A stretch of DNA of 64,000 nucleotides. Source: Pseudomonas viridiflava. GTDB lineage: Bacteria; Pseudomonadota; Gammaproteobacteria; Pseudomonadales; Pseudomonadaceae. Positions 42,195 to 52,256 of the stretch are shown in pieces. The notes under the pieces are model-generated. The model saw only the letters and a list, made by a program, of their open reading frames with translations, was not told the origin of the DNA and did no database searches. Every line of letters begins with the position of its first letter. Within the stretch, counting starts at the first letter, position 1. Location of the stretch: positions 1-64,000 of the forward strand of contig NZ_UTBG01000154.1 in the NCBI RefSeq assembly GCF_900580675.1, given 5' to 3'. Made by a program: the position numbers and the translations under genes.

Positions 42195-43568
42195 TCAGAA
42201 AAAGCTCAGCCCCACGTGGAACAATTTCTCCACATCGCGGATATGTTTTTTATCCACCAGGAACAGGATCACATGGTCACCCGTGGCGATCACCGTGTCG
42301 TCGTGGGCAATGATCACCTCTTCATCGCGGATGATCGCGCCGATGGTGGTGCCCGGCGGCAGGCCGATATCGCGGATGGCCTTGCCGATGACCTTGCTCG
42401 ACTTTGAATCACCGTGGGCAATCGCCTCAATGGCTTCCGCCGCGCCGCGTCGCAACGAATGCACGCTGACGATATCGCCACGCCGCACGTGGGCCAGCAA
42501 GGTGCCGATGGTCGCCAGCTGCGGGCTGATGGCGATGTCGATATCGCCGCCCTGGATCAGGTCGACATACGCCGGGTTGTTGATGATGGTCATCACCTTC
42601 TTGGCCCCCAACCGCTTGGCCAACAGCGAGGACATGATGTTGGCCTCGTCATCGTTGGTCAGGGCCAGGAAGATATCGGCGTCGGCGATGTTCTCTTCCA
42701 TCAGCAAGTCGCGGTCCGACGCGCTGCCTTGCAGTACGACGGTGCTGTCGAGGGTGTCGGACAAGTGCCGGCAACGCGCCGGGCTCATCTCGATGATCTT
42801 CACCTGGTAGCGGCTTTCGATAGCCTCGGCCAACCGCTCGCCGATCTGCCCACCGCCGGCAATGACGATACGTTTGTAGGTTTCATCCAGCCGGCGCATT
42901 TCGCTCATGACGGCGCGAATATTCGCCTTGGCGGCGATGAAAAATACTTCGTCGTCGGCCTCGATCACCGTATCGCCTTGCGGCAGGATCGGCCGGTCGC
43001 GGCGGAAAATCGCGGCGACGCGGGTTTCCACGTTCGGCATGTGCTCGCGCAGTTGGCGCAGTTGCTGGCCCACCAGCGGCCCGCCGTAATACGCCTTCAC
43101 CGCCACCAGTTGCGCCTTGCCGCCGGCGAAGTCGATCACCTGCAGGGCACCCGGAATCTCGATCAGGCGCTTGATGTAATGCGTGACCACCTGTTCGGGG
43201 CTGATCAGCACGTCCACCGGGATCGCGTCATTGTCGAAAAGTCCTGCACGCGTCAGGTAAGCCGCCTCACGCACGCGGGCGATTTTGGTCGGGGTGTGGA
43301 ACAGGGTGTGGGCGACTTGGCAGGCGACCATGTTGGTTTCGTCACTGTTGGTCACGGCGACCAGCATGTCGGCGTCGTCGGCACCGGCCTGGCGCAGCAC
43401 TGTCGGGAACGACGCGCGGCCTTGCACGGTGCGGATGTCCAAACGGTCGCCAAGGTTACGCAGGCGCTCGGCGTCGGTGTCGACCACGGTGATGTCGTTG
43501 GCTTCGCTGGCCAAATGTTCAGCCAGCGAGCCACCGACCTGCCCTGCCCCAAGGATGATGATTTTCAT
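42195..43568 (-). CDS. trkA: Trk potassium uptake regulatory subunit TrkA
   Basis: Peripheral NAD-binding gating subunit of the TrkH/TrkG potassium channel. The 457 residues contain two tandem RCK units, each with a Rossmann motif: [19 protein letters not shown] (about 3-21) and [18 protein letters not shown] (about 235-252). Each is followed by a TrkA-C domain. No Trk membrane subunit is encoded in the window. It follows rsmB after 22 bases. A degenerate parS-like sequence lies in its last codons. Confidence 0.97.
   Translation of the reverse strand: MKIIILGAGQVGGSLAEHLASEANDITVVDTDAERLRNLGDRLDIRTVQGRASFPTVLRQAGADDADMLVAVTNSDETNMVACQVAHTLFHTPTKIARVREAAYLTRAGLFDNDAIPVDVLISPEQVVTHYIKRLIEIPGALQVIDFAGGKAQLVAVKAYYGGPLVGQQLRQLREHMPNVETRVAAIFRRDRPILPQGDTVIEADDEVFFIAAKANIRAVMSEMRRLDETYKRIVIAGGGQIGERLAEAIESRYQVKIIEMSPARCRHLSDTLDSTVVLQGSASDRDLLMEENIADADIFLALTNDDEANIMSSLLAKRLGAKKVMTIINNPAYVDLIQGGDIDIAISPQLATIGTLLAHVRRGDIVSVHSLRRGAAEAIEAIAHGDSKSSKVIGKAIRDIGLPPGTTIGAIIRDEEVIIAHDDTVIATGDHVILFLVDKKHIRDVEKLFHVGLSFF
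42208..42223. promoter_or_regulatory. Degenerate parS-like sequence at the 3' end of trkA
   Basis: AGCCCCACGTGGAACA keeps the whole right half and the core of parS but has three mismatches in the left half. ParB binding would be weak if it occurs at all. The coding sequence alone could explain it. Confidence 0.4.
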
Positions 43569-43590
43569 CCGGTCACTCCCTTAAACCCAT

Positions 43591-44901
43591 TCAGCCGCGC
43601 GCGGCGGCAATCTTGATCAGTTTGGCGTAGTAGAAGCCATCGTGTCCGCCTTCTTGCGCGAGCAACTGGCGACCGTGGGGCTGCTTGATGCCGGCTGCCG
43701 TGGCCAGGTCCAGCTCGCGCGCGCCGCTGGTGCGGGCGAGGAAGGCTGCGATCACCTCGGTGTTTTCCGTCGGCAACGTCGAGCAGGTGGCGTAGAGCAG
43801 AATGCCGCCGACTTCCAGGGTCGGCCACAAGGCATCGAGCAATTCGCCTTGCAGCACGGCCAGGGCGGCGATGTCGTCGGGTTGGCGGGTCAGCTTGATA
43901 TCCGGGTGGCGGCGGATCACGCCGGTGGCCGAGCACGGCGCGTCGAGCAGGATGCGCTGGAACGGTTTGCCGTCCCACCAGGTGGCAGTGTCGCGGCCGT
44001 CGGCGGCGATCAGCTCGGCGCTCAGGCCCAGACGGGCGAGGTTTTCGCGCACGCGCACCAGGCGCTTGGCTTCCAGGTCGACGGCGACTACACCGGCGAG
44101 GTCTTTTTCGACTTCCAGGATGTGACAGGTCTTACCGCCCGGCGCGCAGCAGGCGTCGAGCACGCGTTGGCCCGGAGCCAGGTCGAGCAGGTCGGCGGCC
44201 AGTTGCGCGGCCTCGTCCTGCACGCTGATCCAGCCTTCGGCAAAGCCCGGCAGGCTGCGCACATCGGCGGCGGCTTCGAGCACGATGCCGTCGGTGCTGT
44301 ACACGCATGGCGTGGCGTTGATCCCCGCCTCGGCCAGCAATTGCAGGTAGGCGTCACGGCTGTGGTGGCGACGGTTGACCCGCAGGATCATCGGCGGGTG
44401 CGCATTGTTGGCCGCGCAAATCGCTTCCCACTGCTCAGGCCAGAACGCCTTCAAGGATTTTTGCAGCCAGCGCGGGTGGGCGGTGCGTACCACCGGGTCG
44501 TGCTCCAGTTCGGCCAGCAGCGTTTCGCTTTCACGCTGGGCACGGCGCAGCACGGCGTTGAGCAGGGCCTTGGCCCAAGGCTTTTTCAGCTTGTCGGCGC
44601 AACCGACGGTTTCACCGATAGCGGCGTGAGCGGGCACGCGGGTGTAAAGCAACTGGTAAAGGCCGACCAGCAGCAGTGCTTCCACATCGGCATCGGCTGC
44701 CTTGAACGGCTTTTGCAGCAGTTTGGCCGCCAGCGCCGACAAACGCGGCTGCCAGCGGGCAGTGCCGAAGGCCAGGTCTTGGGTGAAACCGCGATCGCGG
44801 TCTTCGACTTTATCCATCTGCGTAGGCAGCGAACTGTTCAGCGAAGCCTTGCCGTTGAGGACAGCGGCGAGAGCCTTGGCGGCGGCCAGACGCGGGTTCA
44901 T
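43591..44901 (-). CDS. rsmB: 16S rRNA (cytosine967-C5)-methyltransferase RsmB
   Basis: Methylates C967 of 16S rRNA. The 436-residue protein has an N-terminal NusB-like RNA-binding domain (about 1-140: [40 protein letters not shown]). The C-terminal Rossmann methyltransferase contains [14 protein letters not shown], the catalytic motif-IV cysteine segment [18 protein letters not shown] and motif-[15 protein letters not shown]. Its start overlaps the fmt stop by 4 bases. Confidence 0.97.
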   Translation of the reverse strand: MNPRLAAAKALAAVLNGKASLNSSLPTQMDKVEDRDRGFTQDLAFGTARWQPRLSALAAKLLQKPFKAADADVEALLLVGLYQLLYTRVPAHAAIGETVGCADKLKKPWAKALLNAVLRRAQRESETLLAELEHDPVVRTAHPRWLQKSLKAFWPEQWEAICAANNAHPPMILRVNRRHHSRDAYLQLLAEAGINATPCVYSTDGIVLEAAADVRSLPGFAEGWISVQDEAAQLAADLLDLAPGQRVLDACCAPGGKTCHILEVEKDLAGVVAVDLEAKRLVRVRENLARLGLSAELIAADGRDTATWWDGKPFQRILLDAPCSATGVIRRHPDIKLTRQPDDIAALAVLQGELLDALWPTLEVGGILLYATCSTLPTENTEVIAAFLARTSGARELDLATAAGIKQPHGRQLLAQEGGHDGFYYAKLIKIAAARG

Positions 44902-45851
44902 TGAGCTACCACCCCGAGGACGGTGCCCAAGGCAAATTTCTCACGACGGCTGTTGAACAAATCGCTGAAATTAAGCGCTTTACCGCCGGGCAATTGCAGA
45001 CGCGTCAGACACAGCGCCAGTTCGCCGCACGCGACCAACAGGCCATCCTTGCTGGCGCCGATGATTTCACCAGGCGCGCCTTTGCCTTCGGCCAAGGTGG
45101 CGGCCAACACTTTCAACGCCTCGCCATCGAGCGTGCTGTGGCAAATCGGCCACGGGTTAAAGGCGCGTACCAGGCGCTCCAGCTCCACGGCCGGGCGGCT
45201 CCAGTCGATGCGGGCTTCGTCCTTGTTCAGCTTGTGGGCGTAGGTGGCCAGGCTGTCATCCTGTATTTCGCCTTCCAGGGTGCCGGCAGCGAGGCCGGCG
45301 ATGGCCTGGATCACAGCCGGTGGGCCCAGCTCGGCCAAGCGGTCGTGCAGGCTGCCACCGGTGTCTTCGGCGGTGATCGGCGTGGTGACTTTCAGCAGCA
45401 TCGGGCCGGTGTCCAGGCCCGCCTCCATGCGCATCACGGTCACGCCGCTTTCGCTGTCGCCGGCTTCCACGGCGCGCTGGATCGGCGCCGCACCGCGCCA
45501 GCGTGGCAGCAGCGAGGCATGGCTATTGATGCAACCGAGGCGCGGGATATCCAGCACCACCTGGGGCAGGATCAGGCCATAGGCCACGACCACCAACAGG
45601 TCCGGCTTCAGCGCGGCCAATTCCGCCTGGGCCTCGGCGTTGCGCAGGGTCGGCGGTTGCAGCACAGGAATGTTGTGCTCAAGCGCCAGCTGCTTGACCG
45701 GGCTCGGCATCAGTTTTTGCCCGCGACCGGCCGGGCGATCCGGCTGGGTGTACACCGCGACAATGTCATAAGGGCTGGCAAGCAGCGCCTTTAGGTGTTC
45801 GGCAGCGAATTCGGGAGTGCCGGCAAAAACAATGCGCAGGGGCTCGGTCAT
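44898..45851 (-). CDS. fmt: Methionyl-tRNA formyltransferase
   Basis: Formylates initiator Met-tRNA, with the formyl group supplied by 10-formyl-THF. The 317 residues include [18 protein letters not shown] at the N-terminus, [20 protein letters not shown] with the catalytic Asn-His-Asp region near it, and a C-terminal tRNA-binding beta-barrel (about 205-317). It is second in the def-fmt-rsmB-trkA run, though a terminator-like hairpin lies between def and fmt. Confidence 0.97.
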   Translation of the reverse strand: MTEPLRIVFAGTPEFAAEHLKALLASPYDIVAVYTQPDRPAGRGQKLMPSPVKQLALEHNIPVLQPPTLRNAEAQAELAALKPDLLVVVAYGLILPQVVLDIPRLGCINSHASLLPRWRGAAPIQRAVEAGDSESGVTVMRMEAGLDTGPMLLKVTTPITAEDTGGSLHDRLAELGPPAVIQAIAGLAAGTLEGEIQDDSLATYAHKLNKDEARIDWSRPAVELERLVRAFNPWPICHSTLDGEALKVLAATLAEGKGAPGEIIGASKDGLLVACGELALCLTRLQLPGGKALNFSDLFNSRREKFALGTVLGVVAQ

Positions 45852-45877
45852 GGGAGGTCTCGGTTAAAAACAGTCAC

Positions 45878-45908
45878 AAAAGAAAAAGGCTTGCCGCAGC
45901 AAGCCTTT
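45878..45908 (-). terminator. Hairpin between def and fmt
   Basis: A 10-bp perfect stem AAAGGCTTGC / GCAAGCCTTT (45885-45894 with 45899-45908) with a 4-base loop. On the minus strand a U-rich tract follows. It lies 12 bases after def, so fmt probably also has its own promoter or relies on read-through. Confidence 0.8.
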
Positions 45909-45920
45909 GGAAGGTGGGCA

Positions 45921-46427
45921 TCAAGCTTGCTGGCGATGCTTTTTTTCCAGCTTCTTCTTGATCCGATCGCGTTTAAGCGTGGACAGGTAATCGACAAACA
46001 GCTTGCCGTTGAGGTGGTCGCACTCGTGCTGGATACACACCGCCAGCAGGCCATCGGCGATCAGCTCGTACGGCTTGCCGTCACGGTCAAGGGCCTTGAT
46101 CTTCACGCGCAGCGGGCGTTCGACGTTCTCGTAGAACTCCGGCACCGAGAGGCAACCTTCCTGGTATTCGCCCATCTCGTCGGTCAGCGGTTCGAACTCG
46201 GGGTTGATAAACACCCGTGGTTCGCTGCGGTCTTCCGACAGGTCCATGACCACGACGCGCTGATGCACGTTGACCTGGGTAGCGGCGAGGCCGATGCCCG
46301 GGGCTTCATACATTGTTTCAAACATGTCATCGACCAACTGACGAACCTTGTCGTCCACTACGGCCACCGGTTTGGCGATCGTGCGCAGGCGCGAGTCGGG
46401 GAATTCGAGGATGTTCAAAATAGCCAT
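45921..46427 (-). CDS. def: Peptide deformylase
   Basis: Removes the N-formyl group from nascent proteins, the counterpart of Fmt. The ATG at 46427 gives 168 residues starting [20 protein letters not shown]. All three active-site motifs are present: GIGLAATQV (motif 1), EGCLSVP (motif 2, metal-binding Cys) and QHECDHLNG (motif 3, HEXXD metal site). An upstream in-frame extension would overlap the promoter of the divergent gene at 46563 and is rejected. Confidence 0.97.
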   Translation of the reverse strand: MAILNILEFPDSRLRTIAKPVAVVDDKVRQLVDDMFETMYEAPGIGLAATQVNVHQRVVVMDLSEDRSEPRVFINPEFEPLTDEMGEYQEGCLSVPEFYENVERPLRVKIKALDRDGKPYELIADGLLAVCIQHECDHLNGKLFVDYLSTLKRDRIKKKLEKKHRQQA

Positions 46428-46562
46428 AAGCGTAATTGCTGCACATGTGAGGTAGAGGCAAATCGGCGTTGGGATGGACCCAGACAGCCGGTGTGAAAGG
46501 TTCGAAAGCCGCGAAGGCCATGGCATTTCACGCGAACGTACATAATAAAGGAGATTCACCCC

Positions 46563-47339
46563 ATGAGGAAATCGCTACTCGTCTTGCTGTTGTGGGCCCC
46601 GGTTGCCGTGGCCTTGCTTCCCAAACCCGTGCAACGCCTGGATCTACCCACACAACAGGCTATCCAGCGCTTTTTACTGCATAACCGCATTCTTGATTCT
46701 CCGGAGGACTTGGACAACGCGCCCTACATCGTCGCGGCCGAGGCCGGGCGGGTGTTGGGCGCCAATGGCGATCTGGTGCATGCCCGGGGCAACCTGGACC
46801 CTGCCCAACCGGGGTATGGCATCGTGCGCCGCGGCAAGCTGTACACCGACCCTCAAACCCAGGAGTTGCTGGGCGTCAACGCCGACGATATCGGCACCGC
46901 ACGTTTTGTAACCGCCGGTGACCTCACCACCCTCGCCGTGCAGCGAGTGACCCAGGAGGTACGCCCCGGTGACCGTTTGCTGCGTGTGCAGGCCCCGGTT
47001 GATCCTGCCCGCCTCGAGTCCTCTGCTTCCGCGCCCTTCATTCAAGGGCACATTATTGATATCCCCAAAGGCGTGACCCAGATCGGCGTGCTGGACGCTG
47101 TGACGCTGAATAAAGGTCGCCGTGACGGCCTGGTTGAAGGGCAACTGCTGACCATCATCAAAACCGGAGCGACGGTCCGCGACGCGCTCAGCGGCGCGCC
47201 GGTAAAACTCGCGGACGAACGCGCCGGCACCCTGCTGGTGTTTCGTACCTATGAAAAGCTCAGTTATGGCCTGGTCCTCGGTGCCTCACGGCCACTGTCG
47301 GTAATGGACCGTTTCGAGACTGCCCAACAAACACAATAA
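46563..47339 (+). CDS. Exported protein of the LysM-domain family upstream of dprA, apparently lacking LysM
   Basis: The 258-residue protein has a strong ribosome-binding site (AAAGGAGATT) and an N-terminal signal peptide ([20 protein letters not shown]). From about residue 20 it continues straight into the conserved C-terminal region ([80 protein letters not shown]). I remember the P. aeruginosa protein at this position as about 340 residues with a LysM peptidoglycan-binding domain just after the signal peptide. No YTVKxGDTLW-type motif is present here, and the protein is about 80 residues shorter, so the LysM looks deleted. The function of the family is not known to me. Confidence 0.78.
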   Translation: MRKSLLVLLLWAPVAVALLPKPVQRLDLPTQQAIQRFLLHNRILDSPEDLDNAPYIVAAEAGRVLGANGDLVHARGNLDPAQPGYGIVRRGKLYTDPQTQELLGVNADDIGTARFVTAGDLTTLAVQRVTQEVRPGDRLLRVQAPVDPARLESSASAPFIQGHIIDIPKGVTQIGVLDAVTLNKGRRDGLVEGQLLTIIKTGATVRDALSGAPVKLADERAGTLLVFRTYEKLSYGLVLGASRPLSVMDRFETAQQTQ

Positions 47340-47402
47340 ATAGCCTGCTAAATAAGTTACCAACAGAGTTATCCACAGCTTGTTCCGGTCAAGGACGATC
47401 AA

Positions 47403-48506
47403 ATGTTTCCGATAAACAGCAGTGAAATTTCCCCGTCAGAACTGGAAGCCCGACTACGCTTGCACAGGCTGCCGGAACTGGGTTCCAAGCGCTTTCGCGT
47501 ATTGATCGACGCCTTTGGTTGCGCATCAAAAGCCATCAGCGCTCCCGCGAGTGCCTGGCGATCCCTTGGGTTGCCTGCCATCAGTGCCGATGCCAGGCGT
47601 AGCCCTGAAGTGCGTGATGGCGCGAGCGCGGCATTGGCGTGGTTGGAGCACCCCGCCCAGCATTTGCTGATGTGGGACAGACCTGAGTACCCCGCGCTGC
47701 TCGCCGAGATCGACGATGCGCCGGCGCTTCTATTCGTTGCCGGCGACCCCGCCATCCTGGAAAAACCGCAACTGGCGATGGTCGGTAGCCGCCGTGCTTC
47801 CCGCCCGGGAATGGACACCGCCGCGGCGTTTTCCCGCAGTCTGGCGAGCGCGGGTTTCGTGATCACCAGCGGCCTGGCGCTGGGCATCGACGGCGCTGCG
47901 CATCAGGCGGCATTGGACGTGGGTGGCCAGACAATCGGCGTGCTCGGCACCGGCCTGGAAAAACTTTATCCACAGCGGCATCGGCGACTCGCAGCGGCCA
48001 TGATTGAACAAGGCAGCGCCGTGGTTTCCGAGTTTCCGCTGGATGCTCCGCCCCAGGCCACTAACTTTCCACGGCGTAACCGAATCATCAGCGGCCTGTC
48101 CCTGGGCGTGTTGGTGGTAGAAGCCAGCCGGGCCAGCGGTTCGTTGATCACAGCGAAACTGGCGGCTGAGCAGGGGCGTGAGGTGTATGCGATCCCTGGC
48201 TCCATCCACCACCCTGGCGCCAAAGGCTGTCACCAATTGATCCGTGAAGGGGCGACGCTGGTGGAATCCATCGAGGACATTCTGCAAGGGCTGCGCGGCT
48301 GGCAGGCGTTGTCCCGCCCGACGCCGATGCCGGTTATCCACCCGCTGGTTGCGCTGCTGCACGCGGCGCCGCACACCAGTGAAGCCTTGGCGATTGCCAG
48401 CGGCCGAACATTGTCCCACGTGCTGGCGACCCTGACCGAGCTGGAACTGGAAGGCCAGGTAGTGTGCGAAAGCGGGCGCTGGCTCGCGCGGTGCCGGCTT
48501 TTGTAG
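47403..48506 (+). CDS. dprA: DNA-processing protein DprA
   Basis: Binds incoming single-stranded DNA and loads RecA during natural transformation. The 367 residues have an N-terminal HhH/SAM-like region (about 5-80). A Rossmann fold (about 115-290) contains MVGSRRASRPGMDTAAAFSR, SGLALGIDGAAHQAAL and FPRRNRIISGLSLGVLVVEA. A C-terminal winged-helix domain (about 305-365, with EALAIASGRTLSHVLATLTE) completes it. An exact DnaA box precedes the start (47369-47377) and another is inside (47966-47974). tsaC follows. Confidence 0.97.
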   Translation: MFPINSSEISPSELEARLRLHRLPELGSKRFRVLIDAFGCASKAISAPASAWRSLGLPAISADARRSPEVRDGASAALAWLEHPAQHLLMWDRPEYPALLAEIDDAPALLFVAGDPAILEKPQLAMVGSRRASRPGMDTAAAFSRSLASAGFVITSGLALGIDGAAHQAALDVGGQTIGVLGTGLEKLYPQRHRRLAAAMIEQGSAVVSEFPLDAPPQATNFPRRNRIISGLSLGVLVVEASRASGSLITAKLAAEQGREVYAIPGSIHHPGAKGCHQLIREGATLVESIEDILQGLRGWQALSRPTPMPVIHPLVALLHAAPHTSEALAIASGRTLSHVLATLTELELEGQVVCESGRWLARCRLL

Positions 48507-48564
48507 CTGGGTTTTGTAAAGAACATCGGTAAACTGCGCAGAGCTTTAGTCCGGAGAGTAAGCA

Positions 48565-49122
48565 ATGGTCAACAGGTGGCGTGTGCTGGAAACCGCACGG
48601 GAAATTCGCGCAGGCGCGGTGATTGCCTATCCTACCGAAGCCGTGTGGGGCCTGGGTTGCGACCCGTGGAATGAAGAGGCAGTGGACCGTTTGCTGGCGA
48701 TCAAGAATCGCTCGGTGGATAAGGGACTGATCCTGGTAGCAGACAATATTCGCCAGTTCGACTTTCTCTTTGAAGACTTCCCCCAGGACTGGATTGACCG
48801 CATGGCCAGCACCTGGCCAGGGCCGAATACCTGGCTGGTTCCCCACCAGGACTTGCTCCCGGAATGGGTCACCGGGATGCACGACACGGTCGCGCTGCGG
48901 GTGACCGACCACCCACTGGTGCGGGACCTGTGCTCATTGGTCGGGCCGTTGATTTCCACCTCGGCCAACCCCCAGGGCCGCCCGGCTGCCCGCTCGCGAA
49001 TTCGCGTGGAGCAGTATTTCCGTGGCCAGGTGGACCTGGTACTGGGTGGCGCCCTGGGCGGGCGCAAGAACCCGAGCCTGATTCGCAACCTGGCGACGGG
49101 TGAGGTGGTGCGGCCTTCCTGA
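48565..49122 (+). CDS. tsaC: L-threonylcarbamoyladenylate synthase
   Basis: Makes threonylcarbamoyl-AMP from threonine, bicarbonate and ATP for the t6A37 modification of ANN-decoding tRNAs. The 185-residue YrdC-domain protein has [20 protein letters not shown] near residues 24-43, the [16 protein letters not shown] segment, and the C-terminal [14 protein letters not shown]. The length matches stand-alone TsaC (RimN) rather than Sua5. A ribosome-binding site CGGAGAG is seen upstream. Confidence 0.95.
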   Translation: MVNRWRVLETAREIRAGAVIAYPTEAVWGLGCDPWNEEAVDRLLAIKNRSVDKGLILVADNIRQFDFLFEDFPQDWIDRMASTWPGPNTWLVPHQDLLPEWVTGMHDTVALRVTDHPLVRDLCSLVGPLISTSANPQGRPAARSRIRVEQYFRGQVDLVLGGALGGRKNPSLIRNLATGEVVRPS

Positions 49123-49136
49123 GACCGAGGCGCAGC

Positions 49137-49222
49137 CTTCGCGGGCAAGCCCGCTCCCACATGCGACCGCATTCCTCCCGTTGGAATCCGATCAAAATGT
49201 GGGAGCGGGCTTGCTCGCGAAG
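49137..49222. repeat. REP pair in outward (tail-to-tail) arrangement
   Basis: Arms 49137-49162 and 49197-49222 carry the GAGCGGGCTTGCTCGCGA core. The first unit is the reverse complement and the second is forward, so the pair is inverted relative to the copies at 2882 and 60761. One base differs between arms (GCGGGC versus GCGAGC). It lies between converging tsaC and qor. Confidence 0.9.
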
Positions 49223-49253
49223 AGGCCCTTCAAACCACCCAATGCCTTAAGCC

Positions 49254-50231
49254 TTAGGGCAGAAGGATGGTCGACCCGGTAGTCCGTCGTCCCGACAACT
49301 CCGTCTGCGCCTTGGCCGCATCCTTCAGCGCAAACCGCTGGTTGATATCAATGCGCACTTTGCCGCTCTTGATCATCGAGAACAGGTCGTCAGCCATTGC
49401 CTGCAGGTCTTTCGGGTTGCTGGCGTAGGTCGCCAGGGTTGGCCGGGTCACATACAGCGAGCCCTTCGCCGACAGAATCCCCAGGTTCACGCCATCCACC
49501 GCGCCCGACGCATTACCAAAACTGACCACCAGGCCCCGTGGTGCCACGCTGTCCAGCGAGGTCAGCCAGGTGTCCTTGCCGACGCCGTCGTACACCACCG
49601 GGACTTTTTTGCCGTCAGTCAATTCCAGCACGCGCTGTGCGACATTTTCCTTGCTGTAGTCGATGGTTTCCCAGGCACCGAGGGACTTGGTCAGGGCGGC
49701 TTTTTCCGGCGAACTGACCGTGCCGATCAGCTTCACGCCCAGGGCCTTTGCCCATTGGCAGGCCAGGGAGCCCACGCCACCGGCAGCGGCGTGGAACAAA
49801 ATGGTTTCGCCGCCCTTCAATTCATAGGTCTGGCGCAGCAGGTACTGCACGGTGAGGCCCTTGAGCATGGCGCCGGCGGCTTGTTCGAAGCTGATGCCCT
49901 CCGGCAGGTGCACCAGGTTGGCCGCGGGCAACACGTGGAATTCGCTGTAGGCGCCGAGCGGACCGCTGCCGTAGGCCACGCGGTCGCCAACCTTGAATTG
50001 AGTGACCTCGCTGCCCACCGCGTCCACTACGCCAGCACCCTCGGCGCCCAGGCCCGACGGCAATGCCGGTGGCGCGTACAGGCCGCTGCGGTAGTAGGTG
50101 TCGATGAAGTTCAAGCCAATGGCCTCGTTACGCACCCGAACCTGTTGTGGGCCAGGCTCCGCCGGCGTGTAGTCCACATACTCAAGCACTTCGGGGCCGC
50201 CATGGGCGCTGAACTGGATACGTTTGGCCAT
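49254..50231 (-). CDS. qor: NADPH:quinone oxidoreductase (zinc-independent MDR family)
   Basis: Reduces quinones with NADPH. The ATG at 50231 gives 325 residues starting MAKRIQFSAHGGPEVLEYVD. The GroES-like fold covers about 1-120, followed by a Rossmann domain with HAAAGGVGSLACQWAKALG (about 145-163) and the NADPH-contacting VSSPEKAAL. The structural and catalytic zinc cysteines of alcohol dehydrogenases are missing, as expected for QOR. An upstream extension would run through the hemF promoter and is rejected. Confidence 0.95.
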   Translation of the reverse strand: MAKRIQFSAHGGPEVLEYVDYTPAEPGPQQVRVRNEAIGLNFIDTYYRSGLYAPPALPSGLGAEGAGVVDAVGSEVTQFKVGDRVAYGSGPLGAYSEFHVLPAANLVHLPEGISFEQAAGAMLKGLTVQYLLRQTYELKGGETILFHAAAGGVGSLACQWAKALGVKLIGTVSSPEKAALTKSLGAWETIDYSKENVAQRVLELTDGKKVPVVYDGVGKDTWLTSLDSVAPRGLVVSFGNASGAVDGVNLGILSAKGSLYVTRPTLATYASNPKDLQAMADDLFSMIKSGKVRIDINQRFALKDAAKAQTELSGRRTTGSTILLP

Positions 50232-50283
50232 CTGCACTTCTCCTTGGGTCGAAATCGCGTAGCCCCCTACTGAACGCCTTAGC

Positions 50284-50297
50284 TTGATCTTCGTCAA
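50284..50297. promoter_or_regulatory. Anr/FNR-type box upstream of hemF
   Basis: TTGATCTTCGTCAA matches the TTGAT-N4-ATCAA consensus at 9 of 10 defined bases. It lies 95 bases before the hemF start and 53 bases upstream of qor. From memory, hemF of P. aeruginosa is under Anr control, which fits an oxygen-dependent enzyme gene. Confidence 0.7.
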
Positions 50298-50367
50298 CTG
50301 CGGCGGTGCTATATGCAGTGCTATCCTGTGCGCCCATTTGCCGCCGACGCCCAATGGCCTCGCGTAG

Positions 50368-51323
<956 letters not shown>

Positions 51324-51324
<1 letters not shown>

Positions 51325-52142
51325 TGGATCGGTATGTGGTATTCGGCAACCCCATCGCCCACAGCAAGTCGCCGTTGATTCATCGCCTGTTTGCCGAGCA
51401 GACCGGCGAGCAACTGGACTACAGCACCTCTCTGGCGCCACTGGAGGATTTCACCGGCTGCGCCCGTGAGTTTTTCACGCAGGGGCGTGGCGCCAACGTC
51501 ACCGTGCCGTTCAAGGAAGACGCCTACCGCCTGGCTAACACCTTGACCGAGCGCGCGCGCCGCGCCGGGGCGGTGAACACCCTGAGCAAGTTGGCCGACG
51601 GCACCTTGCTTGGCGACAACACCGACGGCGCCGGCCTGGTGCGCGACCTTACCGTGAACGCCGGGCTGAGCCTCAAGGGCAAACGCATCCTGCTGCTCGG
51701 CGCGGGTGGCGCGGTGCGTGGCGCATTGGAGCCGTTACTGGCCGAGCAACCTGCATCGCTGATCATCGCCAACCGCACCGTGGAAAAAGCCGAATTGCTC
51801 GCCGAGCTGTTCGACGACCTCGGCCCGGTGTCCGCCAGTGGTTTCGACTGGCTGCGTGAGCCGGTGGACGTGATCATCAATGCCACGTCGGCCAGCCTGT
51901 CAGGCGATGTACCGCCGATCGCCGGCAGCCTGGTCGAACCGGGTAAGACGATCTGCTACGACATGATGTACGCCAAGGAGCCGACCGCGTTCTGCCGTTG
52001 GGCCACCGAGCAAGGTGCAGCCGTAGCGATGGATGGCCTGGGCATGCTGGTGGAACAGGCGGCGGAAGCGTTCTTCCTGTGGCGCGGCGTGCGCCCGGAT
52101 TCGGCGCCGGTGCTGGCTGAGTTGCGTCGCCAGTTGGCCTGA
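51324..52142 (+). CDS. aroE: Shikimate dehydrogenase (NADP+)
   Basis: Reduces 3-dehydroshikimate to shikimate in the aromatic pathway. The 272 residues show the substrate-binding [15 protein letters not shown] (about 6-20), the catalytic Lys in [13 protein letters not shown], and [12 protein letters not shown]. The NADP-binding [14 protein letters not shown] is followed by the NRT motif. The N-terminal ATG overlaps the hemF TGA (TGATG). A REPIN follows. Confidence 0.98.
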
Positions 52143-52154
52143 CACGAATCCAAA

Positions 52155-52242
52155 GGTGGGAGCTGGCTTGCCTGCGATAGCGGTGTATCAGCGAACGAAT
52201 CGGGTGCAGGCATACCGCCATCGCAGGCAAGCCAGCTCCCAC
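52155..52242. repeat. REPIN, type GAGCTGGCTTGCCTGCGA
   Basis: Arms 52155-52184 and 52214-52242 are near-perfect reverse complements around a 29-base spacer. It is the same subtype as the copy at 41768 and lies between converging aroE and sulP. Confidence 0.93.
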
Positions 52243-52256
52243 AGTTTTGACCGCGT

